Shown in pieces: positions 1 to 7,909 of a stretch of DNA of 64,000 bases (position 1 is its first letter; each line of letters starts with the position of its first letter). The stretch spans positions 2,552,501-2,616,500 of the forward strand of contig NZ_CP102267.1 of NCBI RefSeq assembly GCF_025148125.1, written 5' to 3'. This DNA comes from Blautia wexlerae DSM 19850 (GTDB lineage: Bacteria > Bacillota > Clostridia > Lachnospirales > Lachnospiraceae). Under the pieces are notes generated by a model, which was not told where the DNA came from, made no database searches, and worked only from the letters and a program-made list of their open reading frames with translations. The position numbers were made by a program, and so were the translations under genes.

Positions 1-666
1 AAAATGTGCCGCGAAATGGTTCACGAATTTGATACCATTCCGATCAGTGATGTGAAAAAGCCTCGTGTCGGCATCGTAGGTGAGATCCTTGTCAAGTTCC
101 TGCCTGCTGCAAATAATCATCTGGCAGAGCTTCTGGAATCTGAAGGCGCTGAGGCAGTTGTACCGGATCTGATCGATTTCATGTGCTACTGCTTCTATAA
201 TCAGAACTTTAAGGTAGAAAATCTTGGATTCAAGAAGTCCAAGGCAACCATGGCAAACTGGGGAATCAAAGCAATCGAATGGGTGAGAAAGCCTGCAAGC
301 GAAGCTCTTGCACAGAGCCGCCATTTTGCACCGCCTGCTGATATCAGAGATCTGGCAAAAATGGCATCTCCGATCGTTTCCACCGGAAACCAGACAGGTG
401 AGGGATGGTTCCTGACAGGTGAGATGATGGAACTGATCCATGGAGATGTTCCGAATATTGTTTGTATCCAGCCTTTCGGATGTCTGCCGAACCACATTGT
501 AGGTAAGGGTGTTATCAAAGAGATCCGCAGAGAATATCCGACAGCCAATATTGTAGCCATCGACTATGACCCGGGTGCAAGTGAAGTTAATCAGCTGAAC
601 CGAATCAAACTGATGCTCTCCACAGCCCAGAAAAACCTGAAAAAAGCAGAAGAAAAAAATGCATAA
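1..666 (+). CDS. 2-hydroxyacyl-CoA dehydratase/activase-type protein, C-terminal fragment
   Basis: The reading frame is open at the left edge, so only the last 221 or so residues of a longer protein are present. The segment holds a domain with GIVGEILVKF, a Cys-containing stretch (DFMCYCFYNQNF) and near its end IQPFGCLPNHIVGKG followed by IDYDPGASEVNQLNR. This resembles the C-terminal (DUF2229/HgdB-like) part of the roughly 1400-residue proteins that fuse BadF/HgdC-type activase domains to a 2-hydroxyglutaryl-CoA dehydratase-like module. The family uses an ATP-driven iron-sulfur activase to send one electron to a dehydratase-like component; the physiological substrate of these long forms is generally unknown. 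The gene is followed by strong hairpins at 680-716 and 797-880. The family call comes from recognition of the C-terminal motifs only, since the N-terminal part lies outside the window. Confidence 0.75.
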   Translation, partial: KMCREMVHEFDTIPISDVKKPRVGIVGEILVKFLPAANNHLAELLESEGAEAVVPDLIDFMCYCFYNQNFKVENLGFKKSKATMANWGIKAIEWVRKPASEALAQSRHFAPPADIRDLAKMASPIVSTGNQTGEGWFLTGEMMELIHGDVPNIVCIQPFGCLPNHIVGKGVIKEIRREYPTANIVAIDYDPGASEVNQLNRIKLMLSTAQKNLKKAEEKNA

Positions 667-679
667 ATAATACCGTAAT

Positions 680-716
680 GGATATATTGCAATGTATTTT
701 ACCTTGCAATATATCC
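680..716. repeat. 13-bp perfect hairpin downstream of the dehydratase-like gene
   Basis: GGATATATTGCAA (680-692) and TTGCAATATATCC (704-716) form a perfect 13-bp stem with an 11-nt loop, 14 nt after the stop codon. No T-tract follows on either strand, so it is more likely a 3' mRNA stabiliser or a repeat unit than a classical terminator. Confidence 0.5.
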
Positions 717-720
717 GCCT

Positions 721-794
721 TAGAGCGTGTCTGAAAAAGGCTTTCTGCAATCTACATATCCTGCTTTGCGAAAAGCATTTTTCAAACGCGCTCA
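721..794. repeat. Imperfect palindrome (dispersed-repeat-like)
   Basis: GAGCGTGTCTGAAAAA at the left pairs with TTTTTCAAACGCGCTC at the right, with two wobble pairs, leaving a loop of about 40 nt. It sits between two other hairpins in a non-coding gap. The form is that of a small palindromic repeat element. I saw no second copy in this window. Confidence 0.4.
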
Positions 795-796
795 AA

Positions 797-880
797 AAAA
801 GAGTTATATTTCAGAAATTTTAAATGTGTTTCTATTTCAGAAATACATTTAAACCATGAAATATAACTCTTTTATTTTTT
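797..880. terminator. Bidirectional rho-independent terminator
   Basis: An AAAAGAGTTATATTTCA-type arm (797-812) pairs with TGAAATATAACTCTTTT (857-873). A second inner stem (TTTAAATGT..ACATTTAAA) lengthens the hairpin. T-runs follow on both strands (ATTTTTT on plus, TTTTTTT on minus). It lies between the convergent dehydratase-like gene and the flippase gene and would end both. Confidence 0.85.
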
Positions 881-894
881 ATAACTTCTGTTTT

Positions 895-2523
895 TTAATT
901 ATTCTGCCAGAACGGAAGTTTCTCTGCAATCCTTATCAGATAGCTTCCACCCGGAATTCTTCTAAGCTGTGATTCTGACGGCTTGCTGATGATCAGGTAA
1001 GCAAACAGATAAACAACCGCAGCAACAGGAATGGAAACGATCAGACAAATGAAATTGGATTTTACAAAAATGTTCAGTCCATAGCAGATACAGCCTGCAA
1101 CAATTCCCATGGGAACAGATGCAAGAACAGGATACAGATATCCTTCTTTCCATGGATTCTTATACTGCAGATATTTCTTCATGGCTCTGTCATTTAACAC
1201 ACACACAACCACAGAATAGATCACCATTGCGATCAGCAGTGCATAAACTCCAAGGTTTGTAGTAAACAGCAGCACTACCACTACCACAATATCCACAACC
1301 AGCGCGATCGCAGCCGTAATCACCGGAATCCTCTGTTGTCCAATCGCCTGCAGAACTCCATTGGAAATATTTGACATTCCATTGAGCAGGATTGAAAAAG
1401 AACCAAGGATCAACAAGTTGGCTGCCAGTCCTGTGGAATTTCCGTAAAGTAAAAATACAATCGGCTGTGCAAGCACTGCCAGTCCCATAGCACATGGGGC
1501 GGAAACTACCATAGAAAGCTGTACGGTCTGGTCAATGCACTCTCTGGTCGCTTCAATGTCTCCGGTGGCATACAGGGCGGAAACTTCCGGAATCATGGAA
1601 GTAGGTGCCGTACTGGACAGTGTCAGAGGAATATTGATAATTGTCATAAAGTAAGTAGCATACTCTGCATATAAAATACCGATTTGTGCCGCATCTCCAC
1701 CTCTTCTTCCCAGAATATCCGAGAAAAGATACCCATTGATATAAGCATTTACATTATAAACAAAGGCGCTGAGAATGATCGGCGAAACAACCAGGATGAT
1801 CACACGAAAAATCTCTTTGTAGGACTCTTCCTGATGTCTGTGATCTCTCTCTACCCGGTGCAGGATTTTTCTGCGGTTTACACCATATACCAGAAGCATG
1901 AATGCCAATGCAGTCACCACTCCGGCTCCGGTTCCTACTGTGGAACCTGCTGCCCCCCATTTTGCAATGCTGTTCTCTGTTCCATCTGAGAATGCATTGA
2001 TGAATCCCCAGGCTGCCAGAAGACTGACTGCCGCATTAAATACCTGCTCAATGATCTGGGAGATAGATGTTGGCATCATATTTCTGTATGCCTGAAAATA
2101 TCCTCTGAATACCCCAAGAATACCGGACAAAAAAATCGTCGGAGCCAGGATCTGAAGTGCCGGAATTGCATCCTTCTGATTCTGAGGGATGATCAGCCCT
2201 GCTCCAAAGAGACAGAATAAACCAACCACTCCGCCAATCACCATGGCATAGATCATGGCACCCTTAAAGAACTTATGTGCATTTCTGTAATCCTTCAGAG
2301 CAATACGCTCGGAGATCAGCTTGGATACCGCCTGTGGAATACTAAAGGATGCGATCATCAGAAGGATCATATAGGCATTCTGTGCAAGACTTGTATAGCC
2401 CATTCCAAGGCTTCCGATAATATTGGAAAGGGGACTCTTGTACAGAAGACCGATCACCTTGGAGATCATAGCTGCAATCATCAGAAAGGATGCATTTTTT
2501 ACTAAATTGTTTTTCTGATTCAT
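895..2523 (-). CDS. Polysaccharide/lipid II flippase-like protein (SpoVB/YtgP, MOP superfamily)
   Basis: This 542-residue polytopic membrane protein starts with the family's usual N-terminus (KNASFLMIAAMISKVIGLLYKSPLSN), followed by about 12-14 hydrophobic helices, and has a hydrophilic break around residues 215-235. It belongs to the COG2244 oligosaccharide/lipid flippases, which include B. subtilis SpoVB and YtgP/MurJ. Those proteins move lipid-linked cell-wall precursors across the membrane. Whether this copy flips lipid II or acts in spore cortex synthesis cannot be told from sequence. It is the last gene of a minus-strand run hisH-hisF-ung-flippase (gaps of 1, 32 and 45 nt), so co-transcription is likely although function is unrelated. 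The Shine-Dalgarno in front of ATG 2523 is weak. The 797-880 terminator follows. Confidence 0.85.
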   Translation of the reverse strand: MNQKNNLVKNASFLMIAAMISKVIGLLYKSPLSNIIGSLGMGYTSLAQNAYMILLMIASFSIPQAVSKLISERIALKDYRNAHKFFKGAMIYAMVIGGVVGLFCLFGAGLIIPQNQKDAIPALQILAPTIFLSGILGVFRGYFQAYRNMMPTSISQIIEQVFNAAVSLLAAWGFINAFSDGTENSIAKWGAAGSTVGTGAGVVTALAFMLLVYGVNRRKILHRVERDHRHQEESYKEIFRVIILVVSPIILSAFVYNVNAYINGYLFSDILGRRGGDAAQIGILYAEYATYFMTIINIPLTLSSTAPTSMIPEVSALYATGDIEATRECIDQTVQLSMVVSAPCAMGLAVLAQPIVFLLYGNSTGLAANLLILGSFSILLNGMSNISNGVLQAIGQQRIPVITAAIALVVDIVVVVVLLFTTNLGVYALLIAMVIYSVVVCVLNDRAMKKYLQYKNPWKEGYLYPVLASVPMGIVAGCICYGLNIFVKSNFICLIVSIPVAAVVYLFAYLIISKPSESQLRRIPGGSYLIRIAEKLPFWQNN

Positions 2524-2568
2524 GTTATCACTGTGTGTCTTTTACCTGACTACACATTACCTCTTTTC

Positions 2569-3243
2569 TTATATATTTTCTATCTGCCAGTCAATTGGTT
2601 CCAGACCATTGGCAACAAGAAATTCGTTTGTTTTACTGAAATGTTTACATCCGAAAAATCCCCTGTAAGCAGACAGAGGACTTGGATGAGGTGCCTCCAG
2701 AATCAGATGCTTCGGATTATTCAGCATGGATTTTTTCATCTGCGCCGGACGTCCCCAGAGCAGAAATACAATAGGACGGTCCTGCTCATTCAGAACCTGG
2801 ATCGCAGCATCCGTAAACTGCTCCCAGCCAATCCCCCTGTGTGAATTTGCCTGATGGGCGCGTACAGTCAGAACTGTGTTCAGAAGAAGCACCCCCTGCT
2901 TCGCCCACTTCTCCAGATAGCCGTTATTGGGGATATAGCATCCACAGTCATCATGAAGCTCCTGATAAATATTCACCAGGGACGGCGGCGTCTCCACTCC
3001 TCTCTTTACGGAAAAACAAAGCCCATGAGCCTGCCCGTCATTATGATAGGGATCCTGACCCAGAATCACTACCTTCACTTCGTTTAACGGTGTAAAATGA
3101 AATGCATTAAACAGATCATCCGCAGGAGGAAAAATCTTCCTGGTCTGATATTCTGTCATCACCGTTTTATATAATTTTGCATAATATGGCTGGTGAAACT
3201 CCCCCTTCAGGGCTTCCAGCCAGTCACCTGAAATTGCTGACAT
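2569..3243 (-). CDS. ung: Uracil-DNA glycosylase
   Basis: This is a family-1 uracil-DNA glycosylase of 224 residues, the usual length. It removes uracil from DNA as the first step of base-excision repair in the cytoplasm. The water-activating motif GQDPYHNDGQAHGLCFSV is near residue 61, with the catalytic Asp in the DPYH box. The minor-groove/leucine-loop motif HPSPLSAYRGFFGC is near residue 187 and carries the catalytic His. The start at 3243 is supported by a purine-rich AAGG upstream and by the usual family N-terminus. It sits 32 nt after hisF and 45 nt before the flippase gene, probably on one transcript. No sequence anomalies were seen. Confidence 0.97.
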   Translation of the reverse strand: MSAISGDWLEALKGEFHQPYYAKLYKTVMTEYQTRKIFPPADDLFNAFHFTPLNEVKVVILGQDPYHNDGQAHGLCFSVKRGVETPPSLVNIYQELHDDCGCYIPNNGYLEKWAKQGVLLLNTVLTVRAHQANSHRGIGWEQFTDAAIQVLNEQDRPIVFLLWGRPAQMKKSMLNNPKHLILEAPHPSPLSAYRGFFGCKHFSKTNEFLVANGLEPIDWQIENI

Positions 3244-3275
3244 ACCTTATCCTTCACCTCTTATATTTTTCGTGG

Positions 3276-4034
3276 TCATCGTCTGACAGAAATTCCCCTG
3301 TCAGACAGATAATCCTTCACCTGAGAAATCTCCAGTTCTTTATAATGGAACAAAGACGCAGCCAGTGCAGCATCTGCTCCCCCTTCGGTCAGTGCATCAT
3401 AAAAATGCTCCAGTGTACCTGCACCGCCTGATGCGATCACAGGAATGGAGACAGCATCAGCGATTGCTCTGGTAAGAGCCAGATCATATCCTGCTTTTGT
3501 ACCGTCACAGTCCATACTTGTGAGAAGAATTTCCCCTGCGCCCAAAGCTTCCACTTTCTTTGCCCACTCTATGGCATCAATCCCTGTATCCAGTCTTCCG
3601 CCATGTTTGTAAATATTCCATCCGCCGTCTTCTCTGCGCTTGGCATCAATAGCCACAACTACGCACTGGCTTCCAAACTTGTCAGCCGCCTCACTGATCA
3701 GTTCCGGTCTGTCAATTGCTGCAGAATTTACGGAAATCTTATCTGCTCCTTCTCTCAGCAGTTTCTTGAAATCATCTACAGTACGGATACCGCCGCCTAC
3801 TGTAAACGGGATAAATACATTGGCAGCAACCCGTCTTACCATGTCAACTACCGTATCTCTCTGTTCGCAGGATGCTGTAATATCGAGAAACACCAGTTCA
3901 TCCGCTCCTGCTGCATCATAGGCTTTGGCAATCTCCACCGGATCACCCGCATCGCGAAGCTGCACAAAATTTACGCCCTTTACCACACGTCCGTTATTTA
4001 CATCCAGGCAGGGAATAATTCTCTTTGTAAACAT
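3276..4034 (-). CDS. hisF: Imidazole glycerol phosphate synthase, cyclase subunit HisF
   Basis: HisF is the (beta/alpha)8 cyclase half of IGP synthase. It combines PRFAR with ammonia channelled from HisH to give imidazole glycerol phosphate and AICAR in histidine biosynthesis. The protein begins [20 protein letters not shown] with catalytic Asp11, and a second catalytic Asp lies in VVVAIDAKR near residue 130. The start at 4034 is preferred over an upstream in-frame ATG at 4091 because it gives the family N-terminus (252 aa) and has AAGGAGGG about 8 nt upstream. The hisH stop ends one base before this start, so the two subunits are translationally coupled. No other his genes occur in the window, so the pathway is split on the chromosome. 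Confidence 0.97.
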   Translation of the reverse strand: MFTKRIIPCLDVNNGRVVKGVNFVQLRDAGDPVEIAKAYDAAGADELVFLDITASCEQRDTVVDMVRRVAANVFIPFTVGGGIRTVDDFKKLLREGADKISVNSAAIDRPELISEAADKFGSQCVVVAIDAKRREDGGWNIYKHGGRLDTGIDAIEWAKKVEALGAGEILLTSMDCDGTKAGYDLALTRAIADAVSIPVIASGGAGTLEHFYDALTEGGADAALAASLFHYKELEISQVKDYLSDRGISVRR

Positions 4035-4035
4035 C

Positions 4036-4674
4036 TTATTTTCCCTCCTTCTCAGTATTGCCGTCTTTTCCCACAGCAGCAAAATTTTCAAGTATCTTCA
4101 GTCCCCATTTGCTGCTCTTTTCCGGATGGAACTGGCAGGCAAATACATTGTCCTTTTCTACGGAAGCATGAATACAGGTGCTGTATTCTGTAGTAGCCTT
4201 TACAATCTCAGGCTCCTCTGCCTGCAGATAATAGGAATGCACAAAATATACATAGGTCTGTTCCGGGATTCCCTGAAACAGTCTGCCATTATTCTGAAAA
4301 TGCAGGGAATTCCATCCCATATGTGGAATCTTAAGCCCGGGCGCAGGCGGAATCTTAGCAATTTTCCCTTTCAGGATTCCAAGGCCTTCCACACCCGGTG
4401 TCTCCTCGCTGCTTTCAAAAAGGAGCTGAAGTCCCAGACAGATTCCAAGAAATGGCGTCTTCTTCTCTACAATCTCATGGATCACAGGTACAAGTCCGTA
4501 TGTATGAAGATTCTCCATCGCCTGTCCAAAGCTTCCCACGCCCGGCAGGATTACTTTATCCGCATTTAACAAAGTCTGCGGATCGCGGGTTACTGTTGTT
4601 TCTTCCCCAAGATAATGAAGTGCTTTTTCTACACTTTTAATATTTCCGGCATCATAGTCAATTATTGCAATCAT
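4036..4674 (-). CDS. hisH: Imidazole glycerol phosphate synthase, glutaminase subunit HisH
   Basis: HisH is a class I glutamine amidotransferase that supplies ammonia to HisF. The 212-residue protein starts [19 protein letters not shown], has the oxyanion segment [10 protein letters not shown], the nucleophile Cys in [15 protein letters not shown] near residue 80, and the catalytic His-x-Glu in [12 protein letters not shown] near residue 185, so the triad is intact. It is the first gene of the minus-strand run that continues into hisF, ung and the flippase. A terminator for the upstream histidine-kinase operon lies at 4745-4847, so the hisHF transcript should start between about 4680 and 4790. 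No T-box or histidine leader was recognised there. Confidence 0.97.
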   Translation of the reverse strand: MIAIIDYDAGNIKSVEKALHYLGEETTVTRDPQTLLNADKVILPGVGSFGQAMENLHTYGLVPVIHEIVEKKTPFLGICLGLQLLFESSEETPGVEGLGILKGKIAKIPPAPGLKIPHMGWNSLHFQNNGRLFQGIPEQTYVYFVHSYYLQAEEPEIVKATTEYSTCIHASVEKDNVFACQFHPEKSSKWGLKILENFAAVGKDGNTEKEGK

Positions 4675-4744
4675 GTTATCCTCCTGATGTCATTATCTGT
4701 TTTCCTCATTATGGTAATCCAAAGGTTTTCCGGATCACATGTCA

Positions 4745-4847
4745 GACCGGAATAAAATATCCGATCAAAACGCTCCAATACAGTATAACCCAAAAACAGA
4801 CAGTTGCAAAGTGCTTTCTTTGCTTCTGTCTGTTTTTATTCCGGTCA
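4745..4847 (-). terminator. Terminator of the two-component operon (large hairpin)
   Basis: AAAAACAGACAG (4792-4803) pairs with CTGTCTGTTTTT (4826-4837), with an inner GCAAAG/CTTTGC stem. Reading minus, the stem is followed by TTTTTGGG, which would end the response regulator-histidine kinase transcript. A wider pairing of GACCGGAATAAAA (4745-4757) with TTTTATTCCGGTC (4835-4847) overlaps it and could form an alternative structure. Confidence 0.7.
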
Positions 4848-4893
4848 TACTACCGGTTACTGTTCACTCCGTTCACAATACCCGGATATCTTA

Positions 4894-6438
4894 TCACTGC
4901 CTGCAATCCAGAGTGAACCAGAACTCCACGCCATTATCATAATTGCATACCCCATATTTCTGGTTCATACTCTCAATGATTGCCTTAACAATTGAAAGTC
5001 CGATACCACTTCCGCCATATTCTCTTGTCCGGGCCTTATCTACTTTGTAGAATTTATTCCAGAGATTTGGGATATCCTCTTCCGGAATCGGAGTACCTGT
5101 ATTAAATACGGTTACTTTCACACAGTCCTCTTCCTGAAGAACCTTAATTTCTACTTTTCGTTCTCCGTCCAGATGGTTCAGTGCATTGCTTGTATAATTG
5201 GTCACAACCTCTTCAATCTTAAACTCATCCGCCCATACATATACAGGTTCTGTTTCTTCAAAAATCACAGTTGCTTCTTTCTGTTCGATCATAATATGCA
5301 TAGAACCAAGTACACCCCTGATCAGAGATACAATGTCAAATCTTTCCATCACCGGGGCATCTTTACCGGACTCCAGCTGATTCAGCGTCAGCAGGTTTTT
5401 GACCAGCTTGTTCATCTTTGAAGCTTCATCCATAATAACTTCACAGTAAAATTCCCTGCTTTCCGGATCATCGGAAATATTTTCATTCAGCCCCTCTGCA
5501 TATCCCTGGATCAATGCAATAGGAGTTTTCAGCTCATGAGAAACATTATCAAGAAATTCCTTACGCATCTCATCAATTTTAATCTTATCTTCTATGTCTT
5601 TCTGAAGCTTGTTATTAGCCGATTTCAACTCTGAGATCGTGCTCTCAAGTTTTCTGGACATTTTGTTAAAGTTATCGCCAAGTACATCAATCTCATTACC
5701 TGCCCTGCTTTGATATCTGGCATCAAAATCCAGATCAGACATCTTCTCTGATAATTTGGTCAGTTCACTGATCGGGCGGGTAATACGATTTGTCATCACA
5801 AGAATCACAATACCGCTGACCACAATTATGATTATTCCTACAATGAAGTAAAAACTGTTGGAAATAGATGCACTTTCCTTAATACTTTCCAGAGGAGAAC
5901 GGATCAGGAAATAGTAACCATTATCAAACTGTCCCCAGCATTCCACATATTCCATGCCTGCAAAGCGATCATGCACCTGCCACATGGTACAGGTATCTGT
6001 CTTTTTGAGCACACGACTGTGCTGCATATCCTGATCCAGATTATTAATATACCCAAACAGCTTACTGCGGAGCATTTTTGCCATATTATTCTCTCCCCAG
6101 TAATAATAACCGCTGTTTTCCTCATTTACTATGATCCAGGTAAGGTTATTTCTGGAACTGCTCCTCTCAATCTCATCCGAAATCTCATCTGTTGCCCCTT
6201 TTTTGTCCTCTTCTATATCTGTATCATACTGCAGGATGTCATCCAGATTCATCTGAGACAACACTTCTTTTGCTTCCTCCAGCACTTCTACTTTTTTGGA
6301 TACATAATATTTTTCAAGAAAAAGACCATTGATCAGAGTAATGGTAAAGATTGAAAGCAGTAACAGACATATAAACACTACTGAAATCTGATGTTGCAGA
6401 GTATGAAATTTTTTATCTGTTTTTCCGTTTCCTGTCAT
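4894..6438 (-). CDS. Sensor histidine kinase with HAMP domain
   Basis: This 514-residue membrane kinase has TM1 at about residues 18-41, an extracytoplasmic sensor region to about 195, and TM2 at about 196-216. A HAMP domain follows (ITRPISELTKLSEKM), then a short coiled coil, HisKA with the phospho-accepting His in HELKTPIALIQGYAEGL (about 301), and an HATPase domain with an N-box (NYTSNALNH) and a G-box (GGSGIGLSIVKAI). It would autophosphorylate and pass phosphate to the response regulator encoded just upstream, with which it overlaps by 4 nt (ATGA). The outer domain contains WGENN and YVECWGQFD segments but gives no ligand clue. The domain order resembles VanS/PhoR-type kinases, but the stimulus is unknown. 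A GTGAACGGAGTGAACAGTAA repeat lies 18 nt past the stop. Confidence 0.93.
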   Translation of the reverse strand: MTGNGKTDKKFHTLQHQISVVFICLLLLSIFTITLINGLFLEKYYVSKKVEVLEEAKEVLSQMNLDDILQYDTDIEEDKKGATDEISDEIERSSSRNNLTWIIVNEENSGYYYWGENNMAKMLRSKLFGYINNLDQDMQHSRVLKKTDTCTMWQVHDRFAGMEYVECWGQFDNGYYFLIRSPLESIKESASISNSFYFIVGIIIIVVSGIVILVMTNRITRPISELTKLSEKMSDLDFDARYQSRAGNEIDVLGDNFNKMSRKLESTISELKSANNKLQKDIEDKIKIDEMRKEFLDNVSHELKTPIALIQGYAEGLNENISDDPESREFYCEVIMDEASKMNKLVKNLLTLNQLESGKDAPVMERFDIVSLIRGVLGSMHIMIEQKEATVIFEETEPVYVWADEFKIEEVVTNYTSNALNHLDGERKVEIKVLQEEDCVKVTVFNTGTPIPEEDIPNLWNKFYKVDKARTREYGGSGIGLSIVKAIIESMNQKYGVCNYDNGVEFWFTLDCRQ

Positions 6439-7115
6439 TCGTCTACCTCAAACTTGTATCCCATACCCCATACAGTCTTTATATATTCACCTTTATCTCC
6501 CATTTTACTTCTGAGCTTCTTAACATGGGTATCAATCGTACGGGCATCTCCAAAGTAGTCATAATTCCATACAGAATTCAGGATCTTTTCTCTGGAAAGT
6601 GCGATTCCCTGATTCTCCAGAAAATATGTCAGAAGTTCAAATTCCTTAAAGCTCAGTTCCATAGGCTTACCATCCACAGTAGCCAGATGTGCTGCTTTAT
6701 CTATAACAATGCCGCCTGCTGAAATCACATCTTCCGGATTATTCTGACCTGTACGTCTCAGAATTGCCTCCACTCTTGCAACAAGGATTTTCGGGCTGAA
6801 TGGTTTAGAGATGTATTCATCTACCCCCAGATCAAATCCAAGAAGCTCATCTCTCTCATCACTTCTTGCAGTCAGCATAATGATCGGAACTTTTGAGTTC
6901 TTGCGAATCTCACGGCAAACTTCCCATCCATCCATCTTCGGCATCATGACATCTAGAATGATCAGTGCGATGTCCTTCTCCTCATAAAAGATATCCATGG
7001 CTTCTTCACCATTACCGGCTTCCAGTACCTGGAAATTCTTCTTTGTCAGGAAATCCTTTACCAGCTTTCTCATGCGGCTCTCATCATCCACCACCAGGAT
7101 TTTTAATGTATCCAT
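6435..7115 (-). CDS. OmpR/PhoB-family response regulator
   Basis: The receiver domain has the acidic pair in VDDESRMRK, the phospho-acceptor Asp in ILDVMMPKMDGWEV near residue 51 and the switch Lys in SKPFSPKIL. A C-terminal winged-helix DNA-binding domain follows (LSREKILNSVWNYDYFGDARTIDTHVKKLRSKMG). The start at 7115 (MDTLKILVVDD, 226 aa) is preferred over an ATG at 7139 because CGGAGGGG lies 5 nt upstream and it gives the standard receiver N-terminus. The stop codon overlaps the kinase start by 4 nt, so the pair is co-translated. A perfect inverted repeat TTGTGAACA/TGTTCACAA (7307-7350) lies about 190 nt upstream and could be an operator. Confidence 0.94.
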   Translation of the reverse strand: MDTLKILVVDDESRMRKLVKDFLTKKNFQVLEAGNGEEAMDIFYEEKDIALIILDVMMPKMDGWEVCREIRKNSKVPIIMLTARSDERDELLGFDLGVDEYISKPFSPKILVARVEAILRRTGQNNPEDVISAGGIVIDKAAHLATVDGKPMELSFKEFELLTYFLENQGIALSREKILNSVWNYDYFGDARTIDTHVKKLRSKMGDKGEYIKTVWGMGYKFEVDE

Positions 7116-7380
7116 TTGATCCCCTCCGTTTTTCTTCATTATTTTCCGAAACAGTTTTTACTTTTTATTTATACTGTTTTCCGAGTATTGTTAAAATCCA
7201 CGACTGTTCAGCGCCTTTACAGCCACAGCGCAAAATCCGGGAAAATCGCCCTCAGCAACAGATTTTATCTTGCATATGGTTACTATAGCAGAGATTTATG
7301 TAAGATTTGTGAACATATGACAGGAAAATTATAAGTATTGCTGTTCACAACACCAAATAGCCTCAAATATAAAAATCTTC
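7116..7380. other. Intergenic region between the response regulator and ssrA
   Basis: This non-coding stretch carries the upstream region of the two-component operon on the minus strand. The clearest structure is the perfect 9-bp inverted repeat TTGTGAACA (7307-7315) and TGTTCACAA (7342-7350) with a 26-nt spacer. A TATAGT hexamer on the minus strand near 7285 is a possible -10. I could not assign a convincing -35. No ORF with a good ribosome-binding site was found. Confidence 0.4.
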
Positions 7381-7409
7381 TTGACAAATTCTGTTTTTAT
7401 TTCTATACT
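7381..7409 (+). promoter_or_regulatory. Sigma-A promoter for ssrA
   Basis: TTGACA (7381-7386), a 17-nt spacer and TATACT (7404-7409) make a near-consensus vegetative promoter. Transcription would begin near 7416 and run about 105 nt before the mature tmRNA 5' end, consistent with a processed precursor. A second TATAAT at 7432-7437 lacks a good -35. Confidence 0.75.
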
Positions 7410-7521
7410 GTTAATCAGTCGATATATCTTATATAATGAATGATATATCAATATTAAAAAGTGCTTTCGTCTCATCACCAGTGCTGTTTTATGAAAAAAC
7501 AGCGTTGCAGACTCATTTTCA

Positions 7522-7867
7522 GGGCTTGTACTGGTTTCGACGGGGGCTTTGAAGTTGGGGAAGCCATCCGCAGACTCCCAGACTGCGTACCAACCGGGAA
7601 ACTAAATATAAACGCAGACGAACAGTACGCGTTAGCAGCCTAATTGCTGCTCGTCAGCCCTGATGCACTCACACTTCAGGAATCTGACGTCGACCATGTG
7701 AGAAACCTTGCCGGGTAAGCTTTGCCCCGGTAGATGTATCATGAAGCTACTAAGGTTGTAAGCCTGTCGGTGGGCGTACATCCAAGGGAATGTTAAAACA
7801 GCGACTGTGATGGGAGATGCCTTAATGAATAGGCTTTCGGACGCGGGTTCAATTCCCGCCAGGTCCA
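7522..7867 (+). ncRNA. ssrA: Transfer-messenger RNA (tmRNA)
   Basis: tmRNA rescues stalled ribosomes and tags unfinished proteins for proteolysis. The 5' end GGGCTTG pairs with CAGGTCC at 7860-7866, placing a G3-U70 wobble, the alanyl identity element, in the acceptor stem. The discriminator A is at 7867 and CCA is not encoded. The 5' block GTACTGGTTTCGACGGGGGC and the T-arm GCGGGTTCAATTCCCGC are typical. The tag frame ends ...GAA CAG TAC GCG TTA GCA GCC TAA. By analogy with the E. coli resume site, the UAAAC before GCA suggests a tag of (A)ADEQYALAA. A strong terminator follows directly. Confidence 0.95.
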
Positions 7868-7909
7868 TAAAAAACATCCACAGGGTAATTCCCTGTGGAT
7901 GTTTTTTAT
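7868..7909. terminator. Bidirectional terminator after ssrA
   Basis: AAAAACATCCACAGGG (7870-7885) pairs with CCCTGTGGATGTTTTTT (7891-7907) around a 5-nt loop. T-runs occur on both strands, so it ends both tmRNA and the convergent aldo/keto reductase gene, whose stop codon lies inside the T-run. Confidence 0.9.

Noticed and set aside
4036..4091. Upstream ATG at 4091 as start of hisF
   Set aside because: It would add 19 residues that overlap hisH; the family N-terminus and a strong Shine-Dalgarno support 4034.
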